Source of the DNA: Bartonella elizabethae F9251 = ATCC 49927
GTDB taxonomy: Bacteria > Pseudomonadota > Alphaproteobacteria > Rhizobiales > Rhizobiaceae
Assembly (NCBI RefSeq): GCF_000518165.1
Contig: NZ_JADB01000004.1
Span: forward strand, 62,001-126,000
DNA length: 64,000 nucleotides
Reading direction: 5' to 3'
Shown: one piece after another, positions 1 through 11,708 of the stretch
Layout: each line of letters begins with the position of its first letter
Position numbering within the stretch: position 1 is the first letter of the stretch
Made by a program: the position numbers and the translations under genes
The notes under the pieces: generated by a model
What the model was told of the DNA's origin: nothing
Seen by the model: the letters and a program-made list of their open reading frames with translations, nothing else
The model's database searches: none

Positions 1-167
1 TTATGATTAATACAGGCCAAGCAACAGGCTATGATCTTGAAGCATTGGGAGAAACAGTGCGTGCGCGTGTTTTTGCACATTCAGCTCACCTTTTACAATG
101 GGAAATAGAGCGTATTGGTCAATTTGAGCGGGGGCGAAGTGTTCCTCCTTTTGATCCATTTCATTGA
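1..167 (+). CDS. murB: UDP-N-acetylenolpyruvoylglucosamine reductase, C-terminal end (partial)
   Basis: Only the last 54 codons are in the window, in the frame whose codons begin at position 3, ending with TGA at 165-167. The visible text includes [10 protein letters not shown] and LQWEIERIG, which I recognise as the typical MurB C-terminus in Rhizobiales. MurB reduces UDP-GlcNAc-enolpyruvate to UDP-MurNAc with NADPH and FAD in the cytoplasm, an early peptidoglycan step. Its position directly before ddl and ftsQAZ is the usual division and cell-wall cluster order, which supports the call. The FAD-binding part lies outside the window. Confidence 0.85.
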   Translation, partial: MINTGQATGYDLEALGETVRARVFAHSAHLLQWEIERIGQFERGRSVPPFDPFH

Positions 168-405
168 TTTATTGTTCACTAAAAAAGTGCAAATAAAAAA
201 TTGAGTCATTTCAAAGAGATAATAAAAAAATTCTATTAAGAATCAATAAATTAACAAAGAATCTCTTGCATCAGGCTTTTGAGTCTGATTCATTATGCAA
301 AATGCTAGGTTATTGATTCGCAAGGATAAACTTTGTTTTTCCTGTATGTGGTACTGGTGTCTTCTATATAGGCTACATATAGTATGCGAAAGAGGGTGAT
401 TGATT

Positions 406-1326
406 ATGAAAGATAAACATATAGCTGTGTTAATGGGAGGTTTTTCTTCTGAACGGTCTGTAAGTTTATCTTCAGGGGCAGCTTGTGCTGATGTTCTTGA
501 GATGCAAGGGTACCGTGTGAGCCGTGTGGATGTTGACGCTCATATTGCTTCTGTTCTTGAACAGTTGCAGCCTGATATTGCCTTCAATGCATTGCATGGT
601 CCATTTGGTGAAGATGGTCGGATTCAGGGGATTCTTGAATATTTAAAAATCCCTTATACCCATTCTGGTGTGATGGCATCCGCTTTGGCAATGGATAAGG
701 GACGTGCAAAAATTATTGTTGAAAGTGTGGGGGTTTGTGTTGCTCCTTCTCGTATTATGAACCGCTTTGCTGTTGGGAAAACGCATCCCATGGAGCCTCC
801 TTATGTTATTAAACCTGTGTGTGAAGGATCAAGCTTTGGTGTTGTCATTGTTCAAGAAAATGAAGCAGCACCACCCCATAATATTGGGGGATCTGAGTGG
901 GGATATGCCGATGAGGTGATGGTTGAGAAATATATTCCTGGTCGTGAATTGACTTGTGCTGTTTTAGGCAATGAAGTGCTGGATGTGTGTGAAATTCTCC
1001 CCAACCAACATTTTCCATTCTACGATTATGAGTCAAAATATAAGACGGGTGGTTCTCTTCACATTTGTCCTGCACAACTTTCACTAAATATTTACCAAAG
1101 TGTGCAAAGAATGTCTTTAGCAGCCCATCAGGCGATAGGGTGTCGAGGTGTTAGCCGTTCTGATTTTCGTTTTGATGAGAAAACTGGAGAATTGGTTTGG
1201 CTTGAAATTAATACGCAACCCGGTATGACATCGACGTCTCTTCTTCCTGATATTGCAAAAGCGAGCGGTCGTACTTACGGCGATATTGTTCAATGGATGG
1301 TGGAGGACGCATCATGTATGCGTTGA
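406..1326 (+). CDS. ddl: D-alanine--D-alanine ligase
   Basis: Joins two D-alanines using ATP to make the peptidoglycan dipeptide precursor. The 306-residue ATP-grasp protein begins with the Ddl signature [14 protein letters not shown] near residue 10, has the glycine-rich EGSSFGV loop near residue 145, and ends with the metal/ATP motif [13 protein letters not shown]. The frame is open from a TTG at 400, but the ATG at 406 follows AGAGGG (391-396) at good spacing, so I start there. The 238 bases upstream, after murB, are non-coding and probably hold the promoter. The end overlaps ftsQ by 13 bases, so the two are likely co-transcribed and translationally linked. Confidence 0.95.
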   Translation: MKDKHIAVLMGGFSSERSVSLSSGAACADVLEMQGYRVSRVDVDAHIASVLEQLQPDIAFNALHGPFGEDGRIQGILEYLKIPYTHSGVMASALAMDKGRAKIIVESVGVCVAPSRIMNRFAVGKTHPMEPPYVIKPVCEGSSFGVVIVQENEAAPPHNIGGSEWGYADEVMVEKYIPGRELTCAVLGNEVLDVCEILPNQHFPFYDYESKYKTGGSLHICPAQLSLNIYQSVQRMSLAAHQAIGCRGVSRSDFRFDEKTGELVWLEINTQPGMTSTSLLPDIAKASGRTYGDIVQWMVEDASCMR

Positions 1327-2225
1327 ATGTTAATAAAACAAATGTTCCGATGGAGGTGCCTTCAGTGCCGGCTTTGCCACGTCTTTATCGTCGTTTTCTT
1401 CGGTTTATGTTTGAGTTTGTTTTTGTCAATATTCATATTCCACGTCATTTCGGTTCTTTCGCTGTTGTATGGTTTTTCTTTGTGACAGCTTTTTATGGAC
1501 TTTCATCAAGTGGTCAGATGGCGATGATCGTAAATGCGTTCATATCGGATAGTGGTTTTGTGGTCACGCAAGTCGATATCAGTGGTAATAAGCGTTTGAC
1601 AAAGCAAGATATTTTGAAAATGTTAAAACTTGATGCTGCGCCCTCTATATTCACTTTTGATGTTGAAAGAGCACGTTCTCTTTTGGAAAAACAGGCTTGG
1701 GTTCAATCGGCAAATGTTCAGAAAATTTATCCCAATAGAATGCATATTTCCATCGTGGAGCGTGAGCCTTATGCTATTTGGCAACATGATAGCATAATAG
1801 ATATTGTTGATCATACGGGGCGTGTCATTGTGCCCTTTAAAGGAGGAATTGTTCGGGATTTGCCTCTTGTGGTTGGGCAGGGTGCGCAAAATGCAGCTAA
1901 AGGATTTATTCAAGCGCTGTCAGTTTATCGGCAAGTGTATGATCGTGTTCGTGCTTTTGTGCGGGTAGGTGATCGGCGTTGGGATCTTGTTTTGGATAAT
2001 GGAATGCGCCTTATGTTGCCTGAAAATGGTGCCCTGGAAAGGCTTTCCTCTCTTATTTCATCCGGTAGGATGCAAGATCTTTTATCGCGCGATATTCTCA
2101 GTGTTGATTTACGTCTTGCTGATCGAATTACTGTTTCTTTATCAGATGAAACGTTGGAGCGTTATCAGGCTCGTGTCGCAGAAGAAGAAACTATTTTAAA
2201 GACGCGAAAGGTAGGAAACCCATGA
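1314..2225 (+). CDS. ftsQ: Cell division protein FtsQ
   Basis: Bitopic divisome protein that links early (FtsA/FtsZ) and late division proteins in the periplasm. About 303 residues. A short cytoplasmic N-terminus is followed by one membrane segment at about residues 45-65 ([12 protein letters not shown]). A POTRA-type domain follows ([18 protein letters not shown]) and then the FtsQ domain. The frame is open further upstream, but the ATG at 1314 has GGAGG at 1302-1306, a textbook spacing, and removes most of the overlap with ddl. The stop overlaps the ftsA start as ATGA, so ftsQ and ftsA are translationally coupled. Confidence 0.95.
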   Translation: MYALNVNKTNVPMEVPSVPALPRLYRRFLRFMFEFVFVNIHIPRHFGSFAVVWFFFVTAFYGLSSSGQMAMIVNAFISDSGFVVTQVDISGNKRLTKQDILKMLKLDAAPSIFTFDVERARSLLEKQAWVQSANVQKIYPNRMHISIVEREPYAIWQHDSIIDIVDHTGRVIVPFKGGIVRDLPLVVGQGAQNAAKGFIQALSVYRQVYDRVRAFVRVGDRRWDLVLDNGMRLMLPENGALERLSSLISSGRMQDLLSRDILSVDLRLADRITVSLSDETLERYQARVAEEETILKTRKVGNP

Positions 2226-3523
2226 TGTTGCTCAGATCACATCATCGGGGGGGGCGTAAGACACGTTTTTTAACGGTTCTTGATGTTGGCTCAAGTAAGA
2301 TTGTTTGTCTGATTGCTTGTTTGCGTCCTTTAAAGTATGCGCACTATTTGCATGGTCGTACACATTCTATGGAAATTCTAGGCTTTGGAGTACAGCGTTC
2401 ACGCGGTATTAAATCTGGTGTTGTCATGGATATGTTTGCAGCAGAACAATCCATACGCTTGGCTGTTGATGCAGCAGAAAAAATGGCTGGTTTGGTGGTA
2501 GATTCAGTAATTGTGAATTTTTCCTCAAGTCGATTACAAAGTGCTTTGATTCATGGAGAGGTCGATTTGAATGGTCGTGAAGTGACTAAGCGTGATATGC
2601 GTATGGCCTTTTCAGATGTTTCGCGTAAAGCTTTTGATGCTGAGCGCCATGTTATGCATTCAGTTCCAGTTTCTTATATCTTGGATGGAGATAAAGGAAT
2701 TTCTGACCCCGTCGGCATGGCAGGGGAAATATTTGGTGTCGATGTGCATGTGCTAACCGCAGAAACAGCCTCTTTGCGTAATTTAGAAACGTGTATTAAT
2801 CGTGCACATTTGAGTGTTGAAGCAATGGTTGCTACTCCCTTTGCAAGTGGTCTTGCTGTCTTGATGAATGATGAGGCACATTTAGGAGCTGCATGTATTG
2901 ATTTTGGTGGTGGAACAACAACGTTTTCAGTGTTTTTTGAGGGAAAATTTGTTCATGCGGATGCTCTTGCTGTTGGCGGGCATCATGTCACTCTTGATGT
3001 TGCGCGCGGATTTTCTATGTCTCTAACAGAGGCGGAACGTTTAAAAGTTGTTTATGGTTCAGCACTTTTAACAAGTGCCGATGAGCGGCAAATGATTAAT
3101 GTCGCAGAAATTGGGAGTGAACAGCGTGAAACGCAATATCCTCGCGCGGTTCTTGGTCGCATCATTCGTGCGCGTGTTGAAGAAATTTTAGAAATGGTTC
3201 GTGATTGTTTAAATCGTTCTGGTTTTGGTCACATCATTGGTAAGCGTGTTATTTTGACTGGGGGAGCAAGCCAGTTAACAGGATTGCCAGAAATGGCACG
3301 TACTATATTAGGAAGAAATGTTCGTATCGGGCGGCCTTTAGGGATTTCGAGGCTTCCTTCTCTTGCAAAAGGGGCGGCGTTTACATCTGCTGTTGGGTTG
3401 TTAATTTATCCGCAATTGGTGGGTTTTGAAGAAAAAACAATGCAGGCGGCAGGAAATCATTTATCGATGGGCACGCGTGGGTATTTTCAGCGTGTTGGTC
3501 AGTGGTTGCGTGAGAGTTTTTAG
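2222..3523 (+). CDS. ftsA: Cell division protein FtsA
   Basis: Actin-like ATPase that tethers FtsZ filaments to the inner membrane. The 433-residue protein carries the phosphate-1 motif LDVGSSKIVCLIA near residue 20 and phosphate-2 motif CIDFGGGTTTFSV near residue 225. A later ILTGGASQL adenosine motif is also present. The very end (YFQRVGQWLRESF) is an amphipathic helix of the kind that anchors FtsA to membrane. The ATG overlaps the ftsQ stop. The N-terminus has a short basic extension (residues 1-15, HHRGGRKTR) before the actin fold, as in other Rhizobiales. ftsZ follows after 63 bases. Confidence 0.96.
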   Translation: MMLLRSHHRGGRKTRFLTVLDVGSSKIVCLIACLRPLKYAHYLHGRTHSMEILGFGVQRSRGIKSGVVMDMFAAEQSIRLAVDAAEKMAGLVVDSVIVNFSSSRLQSALIHGEVDLNGREVTKRDMRMAFSDVSRKAFDAERHVMHSVPVSYILDGDKGISDPVGMAGEIFGVDVHVLTAETASLRNLETCINRAHLSVEAMVATPFASGLAVLMNDEAHLGAACIDFGGGTTTFSVFFEGKFVHADALAVGGHHVTLDVARGFSMSLTEAERLKVVYGSALLTSADERQMINVAEIGSEQRETQYPRAVLGRIIRARVEEILEMVRDCLNRSGFGHIIGKRVILTGGASQLTGLPEMARTILGRNVRIGRPLGISRLPSLAKGAAFTSAVGLLIYPQLVGFEEKTMQAAGNHLSMGTRGYFQRVGQWLRESF

Positions 3524-3586
3524 TTAAGTCTAGTTGGATAAATTTCATCGCTTTGGCTTGCGGTGTCTTATGAGAAGGAAAAGAAA

Positions 3587-5359
3587 ATGACGATTAATCT
3601 GCATCGGCCAGATATCGCGGAATTGAAGCCACGCATTACCGTTTTTGGTGTTGGAGGTGGTGGCGGGAATGCCGTGAATAATATGATTAATGCTGGTCTT
3701 CAAGGAGTTGACTTTGTTGTTGCAAATACGGATGCACAGGCTTTGGCTATGTCAAAGGCTGAACGTGTTATCCAGCTTGGTGCTGCTGTGACAGAAGGTT
3801 TGGGTGCGGGGGCTTTACCAGAAGTTGGACAAGCTGCGGCAGAGGAATGTATTGATGAAATTATCGATCATCTTGCAGACTCTCATATGGTTTTTATTAC
3901 TGCTGGTATGGGGGGAGGTACTGGAACAGGGGCTGCTCCCGTTGTTGCGCGCGCAGCGCGGGAAAAAGGTATTTTGACCGTTGGTGTTGTGACAAAGCCA
4001 TTTCAGTTTGAAGGGGCGCGTCGTATGAAAACGGCCGAGGCTGGTATTGAAGAATTACAAAAGTCTGTCGATACATTGATTGTTATTCCCAATCAAAATC
4101 TTTTCCGTATTGCAAATGATAAAACAACGTTTGCTGATGCTTTTGCTATGGCTGACCAAGTGCTTTATTCTGGTGTTGCTTCCATTACGGATTTGATGAT
4201 TAAAGAGGGCTTGATTAACCTTGATTTTGCTGATGTTCGTTCTGTTATGCACGAAATGGGCCGAGCCATGATGGGAACAGGTGAAGCATCTGGTGAGGGG
4301 CGTGCTTTGGCTGCTGCTGAAGCAGCTATTGCAAACCCATTGTTGGATGATACCTCTATGCGTGGAGCACGTGGTTTATTGATTTCTATTACGGGTGGGC
4401 GTGATATGACCCTCTTTGAGGTGGATGAAGCTGCTAATCGTATTCGTGAAGAAGTGGATGCTGATGCGAATGTAATCTTTGGCGCCATTGATGATGAGTC
4501 ATTGGAAGGTGTTATTCGTGTTTCTGTGGTTGCCACCGGTATTGATCGTGAGGTTAGTGATGTGGTTCAGCCCTCTCAACCTCAGCTCCAAAGGCCAACC
4601 TCTTCAATACGTAAGAATGATCCTGGAACGCCACACAGTTCTTTTCATGTTCAGTCACCGCCTTTGCGTTCTGAATCAATGGTAGAAGTCATCGAATCAC
4701 TTGAAATAGAAAAGAGTAAGCCAACAGGAGAACAGTTCCGTCCCAAAAGTCAAATTTTTGCACAGCCTGCAGAAGCAATGATGACACGAAATGCGACAAA
4801 AACAGTTGCTTATGGTTCAAATGCTGGACAGGATCAGATATCAAATGCCCCACGTATGCAAGCAGGTCGTATTTCTCAACAAACTATGACGGCGCCTGTG
4901 AGCATGGAGGCTACAGCGCATGTTCTTGATGAGATGACAGGGGTTGTGAAGCAAAAAGAAAAGCTAGTGCAACCAAAACAAACGCAACAGATGCAAGCGC
5001 GCGCTCCAATGCGGATGCCTGAGTTAAAGGATTTTCCTCCTGTTGCTCATGGACAGAGACAAAGAACATCTGTGACTGATCAAGGTCCTCGTAATCTTTG
5101 GCAGCGTTTGAAACAGAGCTTGACACATCGCGAGGATGAAGAGCTAGAAGCAAGATTGGAACCTGCTGTAAGATCCTCACAGCAGCAAGAGTCCTCTCTT
5201 TACAATAAAAACTCTCAGGCGTTTTCTCAAGATGCTTCTGTTTATGTTCCACGTCGTTCTGGTGAGTTGCATCCTCAAGTTCCACAAGATCAGCGTACTT
5301 TTATCAGTGAAGAGGATCAGTTAGAAATACCGGCGTTTTTACGTCGTCAGGCAAATTAA
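3587..5359 (+). CDS. ftsZ: Cell division protein FtsZ (long form)
   Basis: Tubulin-like GTPase that forms the division ring. The nucleotide-binding GGGGGNA is at residues 23-29, the tubulin signature [11 protein letters not shown] at 108-118 and the T7 loop NLDFADV near 207. The globular GTPase ends near residue 320. It is followed by a roughly 250-residue Gln/Pro/Ser-rich linker and then the conserved tail EIPAFLRRQ that binds FtsA and other partners. At about 590 residues it is far longer than the usual 380-400, as known for Bartonella FtsZ. A GTG at 3563 is in frame, but the ATG at 3587 follows GAGAAGGA and begins the conserved text. Confidence 0.96.
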   Translation: MTINLHRPDIAELKPRITVFGVGGGGGNAVNNMINAGLQGVDFVVANTDAQALAMSKAERVIQLGAAVTEGLGAGALPEVGQAAAEECIDEIIDHLADSHMVFITAGMGGGTGTGAAPVVARAAREKGILTVGVVTKPFQFEGARRMKTAEAGIEELQKSVDTLIVIPNQNLFRIANDKTTFADAFAMADQVLYSGVASITDLMIKEGLINLDFADVRSVMHEMGRAMMGTGEASGEGRALAAAEAAIANPLLDDTSMRGARGLLISITGGRDMTLFEVDEAANRIREEVDADANVIFGAIDDESLEGVIRVSVVATGIDREVSDVVQPSQPQLQRPTSSIRKNDPGTPHSSFHVQSPPLRSESMVEVIESLEIEKSKPTGEQFRPKSQIFAQPAEAMMTRNATKTVAYGSNAGQDQISNAPRMQAGRISQQTMTAPVSMEATAHVLDEMTGVVKQKEKLVQPKQTQQMQARAPMRMPELKDFPPVAHGQRQRTSVTDQGPRNLWQRLKQSLTHREDEELEARLEPAVRSSQQQESSLYNKNSQAFSQDASVYVPRRSGELHPQVPQDQRTFISEEDQLEIPAFLRRQAN

Positions 5360-5464
5360 TTGGTAAAAAATGAGGAAAAGTAAGAAATTTTATGCCCTCT
5401 TTGGTGATGAGTTAAAAGTTATAAAGTAAAATATACTGTTATTTTAGATAAAATACTTTGTTTT

Positions 5465-5497
5465 AAAAAAAAACCGCTTATAAAAAGCGGTTTTTTT
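5465..5497 (+). terminator. Rho-independent terminator after ftsZ
   Basis: A-rich run, then the perfect stem AAACCGCTT/AAGCGGTTT (5471-5479 with 5485-5493) with a five-base loop and a run of seven T. It closes the ddl-ftsQAZ unit before lpxC. The A-tract on the 5' side makes it look bidirectional, but the next gene is on the same strand. Confidence 0.9.
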
Positions 5498-5573
5498 ATT
5501 ATTTACTATGAATATTTTTTTTATAGTTTTATAAATTTTGTTAAAAGATGTAAAAGAAATGCAATAAAATAAT

Positions 5574-6458
5574 ATGATGAATTTAATGCCAAGATATAAG
5601 TCTACTCTTAAAAAAGCAGTAACATTTAAGGGGATTGGCGTTCACAGTGGCTGTTTGTCAGAGGTCAAGGTTTGTCCAGCTGATGTTGGATGTGGTATTC
5701 TTTTTAAGCATTGTGGACTAGAGGGAGAAGAGAAAATATTTCAAGCCCATGCATCGCAAATGGGAGAAACTGAGTTATCAACGGTGCTTGGAGATGGAGA
5801 AGTAAGGGTTGAAACAATTGAACATTTGATGGCAGCCATTGCTGCTTATAATTTGGACAATCTTGTCATTGAAGTGTCGCATAATGAGATCCCGATTTTA
5901 GATGGTTCTGCATGGCAATATTGCCAAGCTTTTGAAGAAGTTGGCATTGTCCAGCAAAATGCATACCGTTCTTATTTCATGATAAAAAAGCCCTTGCGGG
6001 TTGAAGACGCTCATGGTTTTGCAGAGCTTTTGCCATTTGATGGACGCCGTTTTGATATAACGATCTCTTTTTCTTCTCCTGCCATTGGTAGGCAACATTT
6101 CAGTTTTGATCTTACCACACAAGGGTTTCGAGATGATTTGTCACGCGCACGCACTTTTGGTTTTATCAAAGACTTGGAAAAATTACGGCTTTCTGGAAAG
6201 GCGAGAGGCGCTTCTTTGGAAAATTCTCTTGTTATCGGTTTTGATGACAAAATTTTAAATTCCGATGGTCCTTATTGGGAAAATGAATGTGTTCGGCACA
6301 AAATGCTTGATGCGATTGGTGATACTGCTTTGCTTGGGGGGCCTTTTATTGGATTATTTCGTTCTTATTGTAGTGGCCATAGAATTAATGCAAAATTGGT
6401 GAAAGCTCTTTTGGCAGACGAATCATATTACGAAAAAAGCTCTTTAGAGAAAGAGTAA
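5574..6458 (+). CDS. lpxC: UDP-3-O-acyl-N-acetylglucosamine deacetylase
   Basis: Zinc deacetylase for the first committed step of lipid A synthesis. The 294-residue protein shows the conserved ETIEHLMAA (Glu83, zinc ligand His84 in this numbering) and the second zinc motif HKMLDAIGD near residue 240. The late GHRINAKL carries the general-acid histidine. The length matches the family. Two adjacent ATGs (5574, 5577) are possible starts and no strong ribosome-binding site precedes either, so the exact start is uncertain. It has its own upstream region after the ftsZ terminator, which implies a separate promoter. Its place after ftsZ is the standard order. Confidence 0.95.
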   Translation: MMNLMPRYKSTLKKAVTFKGIGVHSGCLSEVKVCPADVGCGILFKHCGLEGEEKIFQAHASQMGETELSTVLGDGEVRVETIEHLMAAIAAYNLDNLVIEVSHNEIPILDGSAWQYCQAFEEVGIVQQNAYRSYFMIKKPLRVEDAHGFAELLPFDGRRFDITISFSSPAIGRQHFSFDLTTQGFRDDLSRARTFGFIKDLEKLRLSGKARGASLENSLVIGFDDKILNSDGPYWENECVRHKMLDAIGDTALLGGPFIGLFRSYCSGHRINAKLVKALLADESYYEKSSLEKE

Positions 6459-6620
6459 AGGAAAATTGAAAAGATTTTTTTATTGTTTTTTTGATTTTTA
6501 AGGGGATGATTGACCTAAACTGCTAAATTGGTTATGTGCATTTTAGAGTGATATGGTATAAAAACTTTTAATAAATTATTTTTGCTACAAAAGTGGTATT
6601 CTGTGGAGGCCGGAAAGACT

Positions 6621-7514
6621 ATGAAAAAATCTCATGTGTGCATTAGAAGTATGGCATATAGAAAATCTAACATTGTACGCAAGATATTAGGGGTGGTGCT
6701 TTTGGGAAGCACCTGTATGTTAGCGGGATGTCTCTTTAAAGAGAAAAATACCCTTGATCCATCTGCTTATGTTTTAAAAATGGATCCACCAGATGTTCTC
6801 TATAATCAGGGGCTTGCGAGCCTTGAGAGTGGGCGGCTTGGAGATGCTGCGAAAAAGTTTTTGAAGATTGAAAAACAGTATGCTTATACAGACTGGGGCC
6901 GTAAATCTTTAGTCATGGGGGCCTTTACAAATTATCGTCTCGGAAAATATGATGATTCAATTAGTATGGCTCAACGCTATATTACTCTTTATCCAGGGTC
7001 TAGTGACTCGGCTTATGCGTACTATATTATTGGTCTTTCTTCTTTTCGTCGGATTCCTGATGTTACACGTGATCAACGTGATACGAAACGCGCTATTGCT
7101 GCGATGCAGCTCCTTATAGAGCGTTATCCTAATTCTGAATATGTCAAGGATGCTAAGGATAAAATACGTTTCGGGCGTGAACAATTGGCTGGTAAAGAAA
7201 TGCAGATTGGCCGTTATTATGAAGAAGGTCGGCGTTATCTTGCTGCAAGTAGAAGGTTTCGTACCGTCGTTGAAGAGTATTCCGATACAAATCAAATTGA
7301 AGAAGCGCTTTTCCGCTTAACGGAAGTTAATCTGGCTCTTGGTTTAACGGCGGAAGCACAAACGGCAGCAGCTATTTTAGGACGGAATTATCCCAAAAGT
7401 GAGTGGTATAAATTTTCTTATAATCTCTTGCAGAAGAATAAAATAGTGCCACATGAGCATAAATCTTCTTGGATCTCAAATGCTTTAGGTGGTGATAAGA
7501 AGAGGGCACGTTGA
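6621..7514 (+). CDS. bamD: Outer membrane assembly lipoprotein BamD (ComL)
   Basis: Lipoprotein of the BAM complex that inserts beta-barrel proteins in the outer membrane. The N-terminus has a basic region, a hydrophobic stretch and the lipobox LAGC, giving a lipidated Cys about 38 residues from the chosen start. TPR-like repeats follow (YNQGLASLESGRLGDAAKKF, and YRLGKYDDSISMAQRYI). The frame is open from 6582. The ATG at 6621 is preceded by GGAGG (6605-6609) and GGAAAG, so I prefer it; a further ATG at 6651 would still keep the lipobox. recN begins 8 bases after the stop. Confidence 0.92.
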   Translation: MKKSHVCIRSMAYRKSNIVRKILGVVLLGSTCMLAGCLFKEKNTLDPSAYVLKMDPPDVLYNQGLASLESGRLGDAAKKFLKIEKQYAYTDWGRKSLVMGAFTNYRLGKYDDSISMAQRYITLYPGSSDSAYAYYIIGLSSFRRIPDVTRDQRDTKRAIAAMQLLIERYPNSEYVKDAKDKIRFGREQLAGKEMQIGRYYEEGRRYLAASRRFRTVVEEYSDTNQIEEALFRLTEVNLALGLTAEAQTAAAILGRNYPKSEWYKFSYNLLQKNKIVPHEHKSSWISNALGGDKKRAR

Positions 7515-7521
7515 TTCTCTC

Positions 7522-9183
7522 ATGCTGGTACAGCTTTCGATTCATAATATTGTTTTGATCGAAACGCTCGATATTCATTTTACGGCGGGGTTGACGGTTT
7601 TAACTGGAGAAACAGGGGCGGGAAAATCTATTTTACTTGATGCTTTGTCGCTTGCTCTTGGGGGACGGGGAGATGCTTCGCTTGTGCGTCATGGTACTGA
7701 TCGCGGACAGGTCACCGCTGTTTTTGATGTCCCTCTTTCACATCCTGCACGTCAGCTTATTCGTGAGAATGGTCTTGATGATGAAGGGGATATTATTTTA
7801 CGACGTGTGCAATCGAGTGATGGACGCAGTCGTGTCTTTATCAATGATCAGGTGGCGAGTGTTGCATTGATGCGGAGTGTTGGTCGTCACTTGGTTGAAA
7901 TCCATGGACAGCATGATGATCGTGCGCTTGTTGATGTTGCGACACATCGCCAGTTATTAGATGCCTTTGGGGGGCTTGAAGGTGACGTGGAAAATTTACG
8001 TCAATGTTATCGGGTATGGCATGAATGTGAAGAGCGTTTGCAACAACAGCGTCTTAAAGTAGAAAATGCAACGCGCGAGATGGATTATCTTCGGGCGTGT
8101 GTGGAAGAGCTTGAAAAGCTTGATTTTCAAGTTGGTGAAGAGGAGGCGCTTTCTCTTCGTCGTGCGGATATGCTTAAGTTAGAAAAAATAGCGACGGATA
8201 TTAAGGAAGCTGATGATCTTTTGAGTGGTCAAAAATCGCCAGTTCCGGTGCTTTCTAATTTGGTGAGGCGTTTGGAGCGAAAAATCCCTGAGGCAGAAGA
8301 GCTCATTACACCAGTGGTGAAATCTCTTGACGATGCGTTGCATGCACTTGCAACAGCACAAGAAGGCATTGAGACAGCAATACGGGCATTGGATTTTGAA
8401 CCTGATGAATTGGAACGGATAGAAGAGCGTCTTTTTACGCTTCGCGGTTTTGCCCGTAAATATCAAGTTTCTGCGGATGAATTGGTTCAGTTACGCGATA
8501 AAATGGATGCTGAACTTACTGATTTTGAAGAGGCTCAGAACACGTTAACGCGTTTTGAAGATGAGGCAAGAGAGGCACAGAAAAATTATGATACATTGGC
8601 ACAAACCTTAACAATAAAACGTCGGGAAACAGCAAAGCATTTATCTGAAAGTGTTATGGCTGAGTTGCCGGCATTAAAATTAGAAAAGGCAGAATTTATT
8701 GTCGAAATGCAGACTGATGTTGAAAGGCGAAGTGCAGAGGGGTGTGATCGTATTGAATATTGGGTGCGGACCAATCCTAGAACACGGGCGGGACCCATGC
8801 TGAGTGTTGCTTCTGGTGGTGAATTGTCTCGCTTTTTATTGGCATTAAAGGTTGTGTTATCTGATCGCGGATCAGCTCCCACGTTGATTTTTGATGAAAT
8901 TGATACAGGTGCTGGGGGCGCTGTTGCGGCCGCTATTGGGCAACGGTTGCAACGTTTGTCGGAAAAGATTCAGGTTTTTGCTATTACGCATGCACCCCAA
9001 GTTGCATCGAAAGCGCATAGCCATTTTCTTATTTCAAAGATTGAAAGTGATGATAAGGGGTGCTTTATGACTGTTCTTCATAAAATGGAAGAGGAGGAGC
9101 GTGCAGAAGAAATTGCTCGTATGTTGGCAGGAGAACAGATTACTGAGGAGGCACGAGCTGCTGCTCAAAAACTTCTTGCATAA
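7522..9183 (+). CDS. recN: DNA repair protein RecN
   Basis: SMC-like ATPase for double-strand break repair. The Walker A motif GETGAGKS lies near residue 33, followed by a coiled-coil middle (about residues 150-380). The ABC signature SVASGGELSRFLLALK and Walker B TLIFDEIDTGAGG are near the C-terminus. Length 553 matches the family. The start at 7522 (LVQLSIHNI, the conserved first strand) is chosen over upstream in-frame codons that overlap bamD. No strong Shine-Dalgarno is seen, so translation may depend on coupling to bamD, which ends 8 bases before. Confidence 0.95.
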   Translation: MLVQLSIHNIVLIETLDIHFTAGLTVLTGETGAGKSILLDALSLALGGRGDASLVRHGTDRGQVTAVFDVPLSHPARQLIRENGLDDEGDIILRRVQSSDGRSRVFINDQVASVALMRSVGRHLVEIHGQHDDRALVDVATHRQLLDAFGGLEGDVENLRQCYRVWHECEERLQQQRLKVENATREMDYLRACVEELEKLDFQVGEEEALSLRRADMLKLEKIATDIKEADDLLSGQKSPVPVLSNLVRRLERKIPEAEELITPVVKSLDDALHALATAQEGIETAIRALDFEPDELERIEERLFTLRGFARKYQVSADELVQLRDKMDAELTDFEEAQNTLTRFEDEAREAQKNYDTLAQTLTIKRRETAKHLSESVMAELPALKLEKAEFIVEMQTDVERRSAEGCDRIEYWVRTNPRTRAGPMLSVASGGELSRFLLALKVVLSDRGSAPTLIFDEIDTGAGGAVAAAIGQRLQRLSEKIQVFAITHAPQVASKAHSHFLISKIESDDKGCFMTVLHKMEEEERAEEIARMLAGEQITEEARAAAQKLLA

Positions 9184-9278
9184 AGATTCAGTGATTCAAC
9201 GATAAAAATATCGCTTATTAATTATTTTACTGACAAGCGTGTGTTCATTTGAGTTCACTTTATAATTTAAAGAGTTGA

Positions 9279-11477
<2,199 letters not shown>

Positions 11478-11708
11478 GAGGGAAAATGACACTCAAGCAT
11501 GATGGATATGCTTATCTTTTTTTCTCATTAGATGCGATTTACTGATATTGAAAGCCAATTTATAATTATTAATGCTGTGAAAGTCTTATCAAGACGATAA
11601 AATAATGAAGCGTTTTGATATTTCTTCACGTTCAGTGCATATTTTGGCTTGGAAAAAGGACAGGGGTGTCCTTATTGGAAGCTTTAAGAGATATTTGTAT
11701 TTCTTTAC

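Noticed and set aside
4165-4536. 123-codon minus-strand frame inside ftsZ
   Set aside because: Antisense shadow of the conserved GTPase domain; no independent support.
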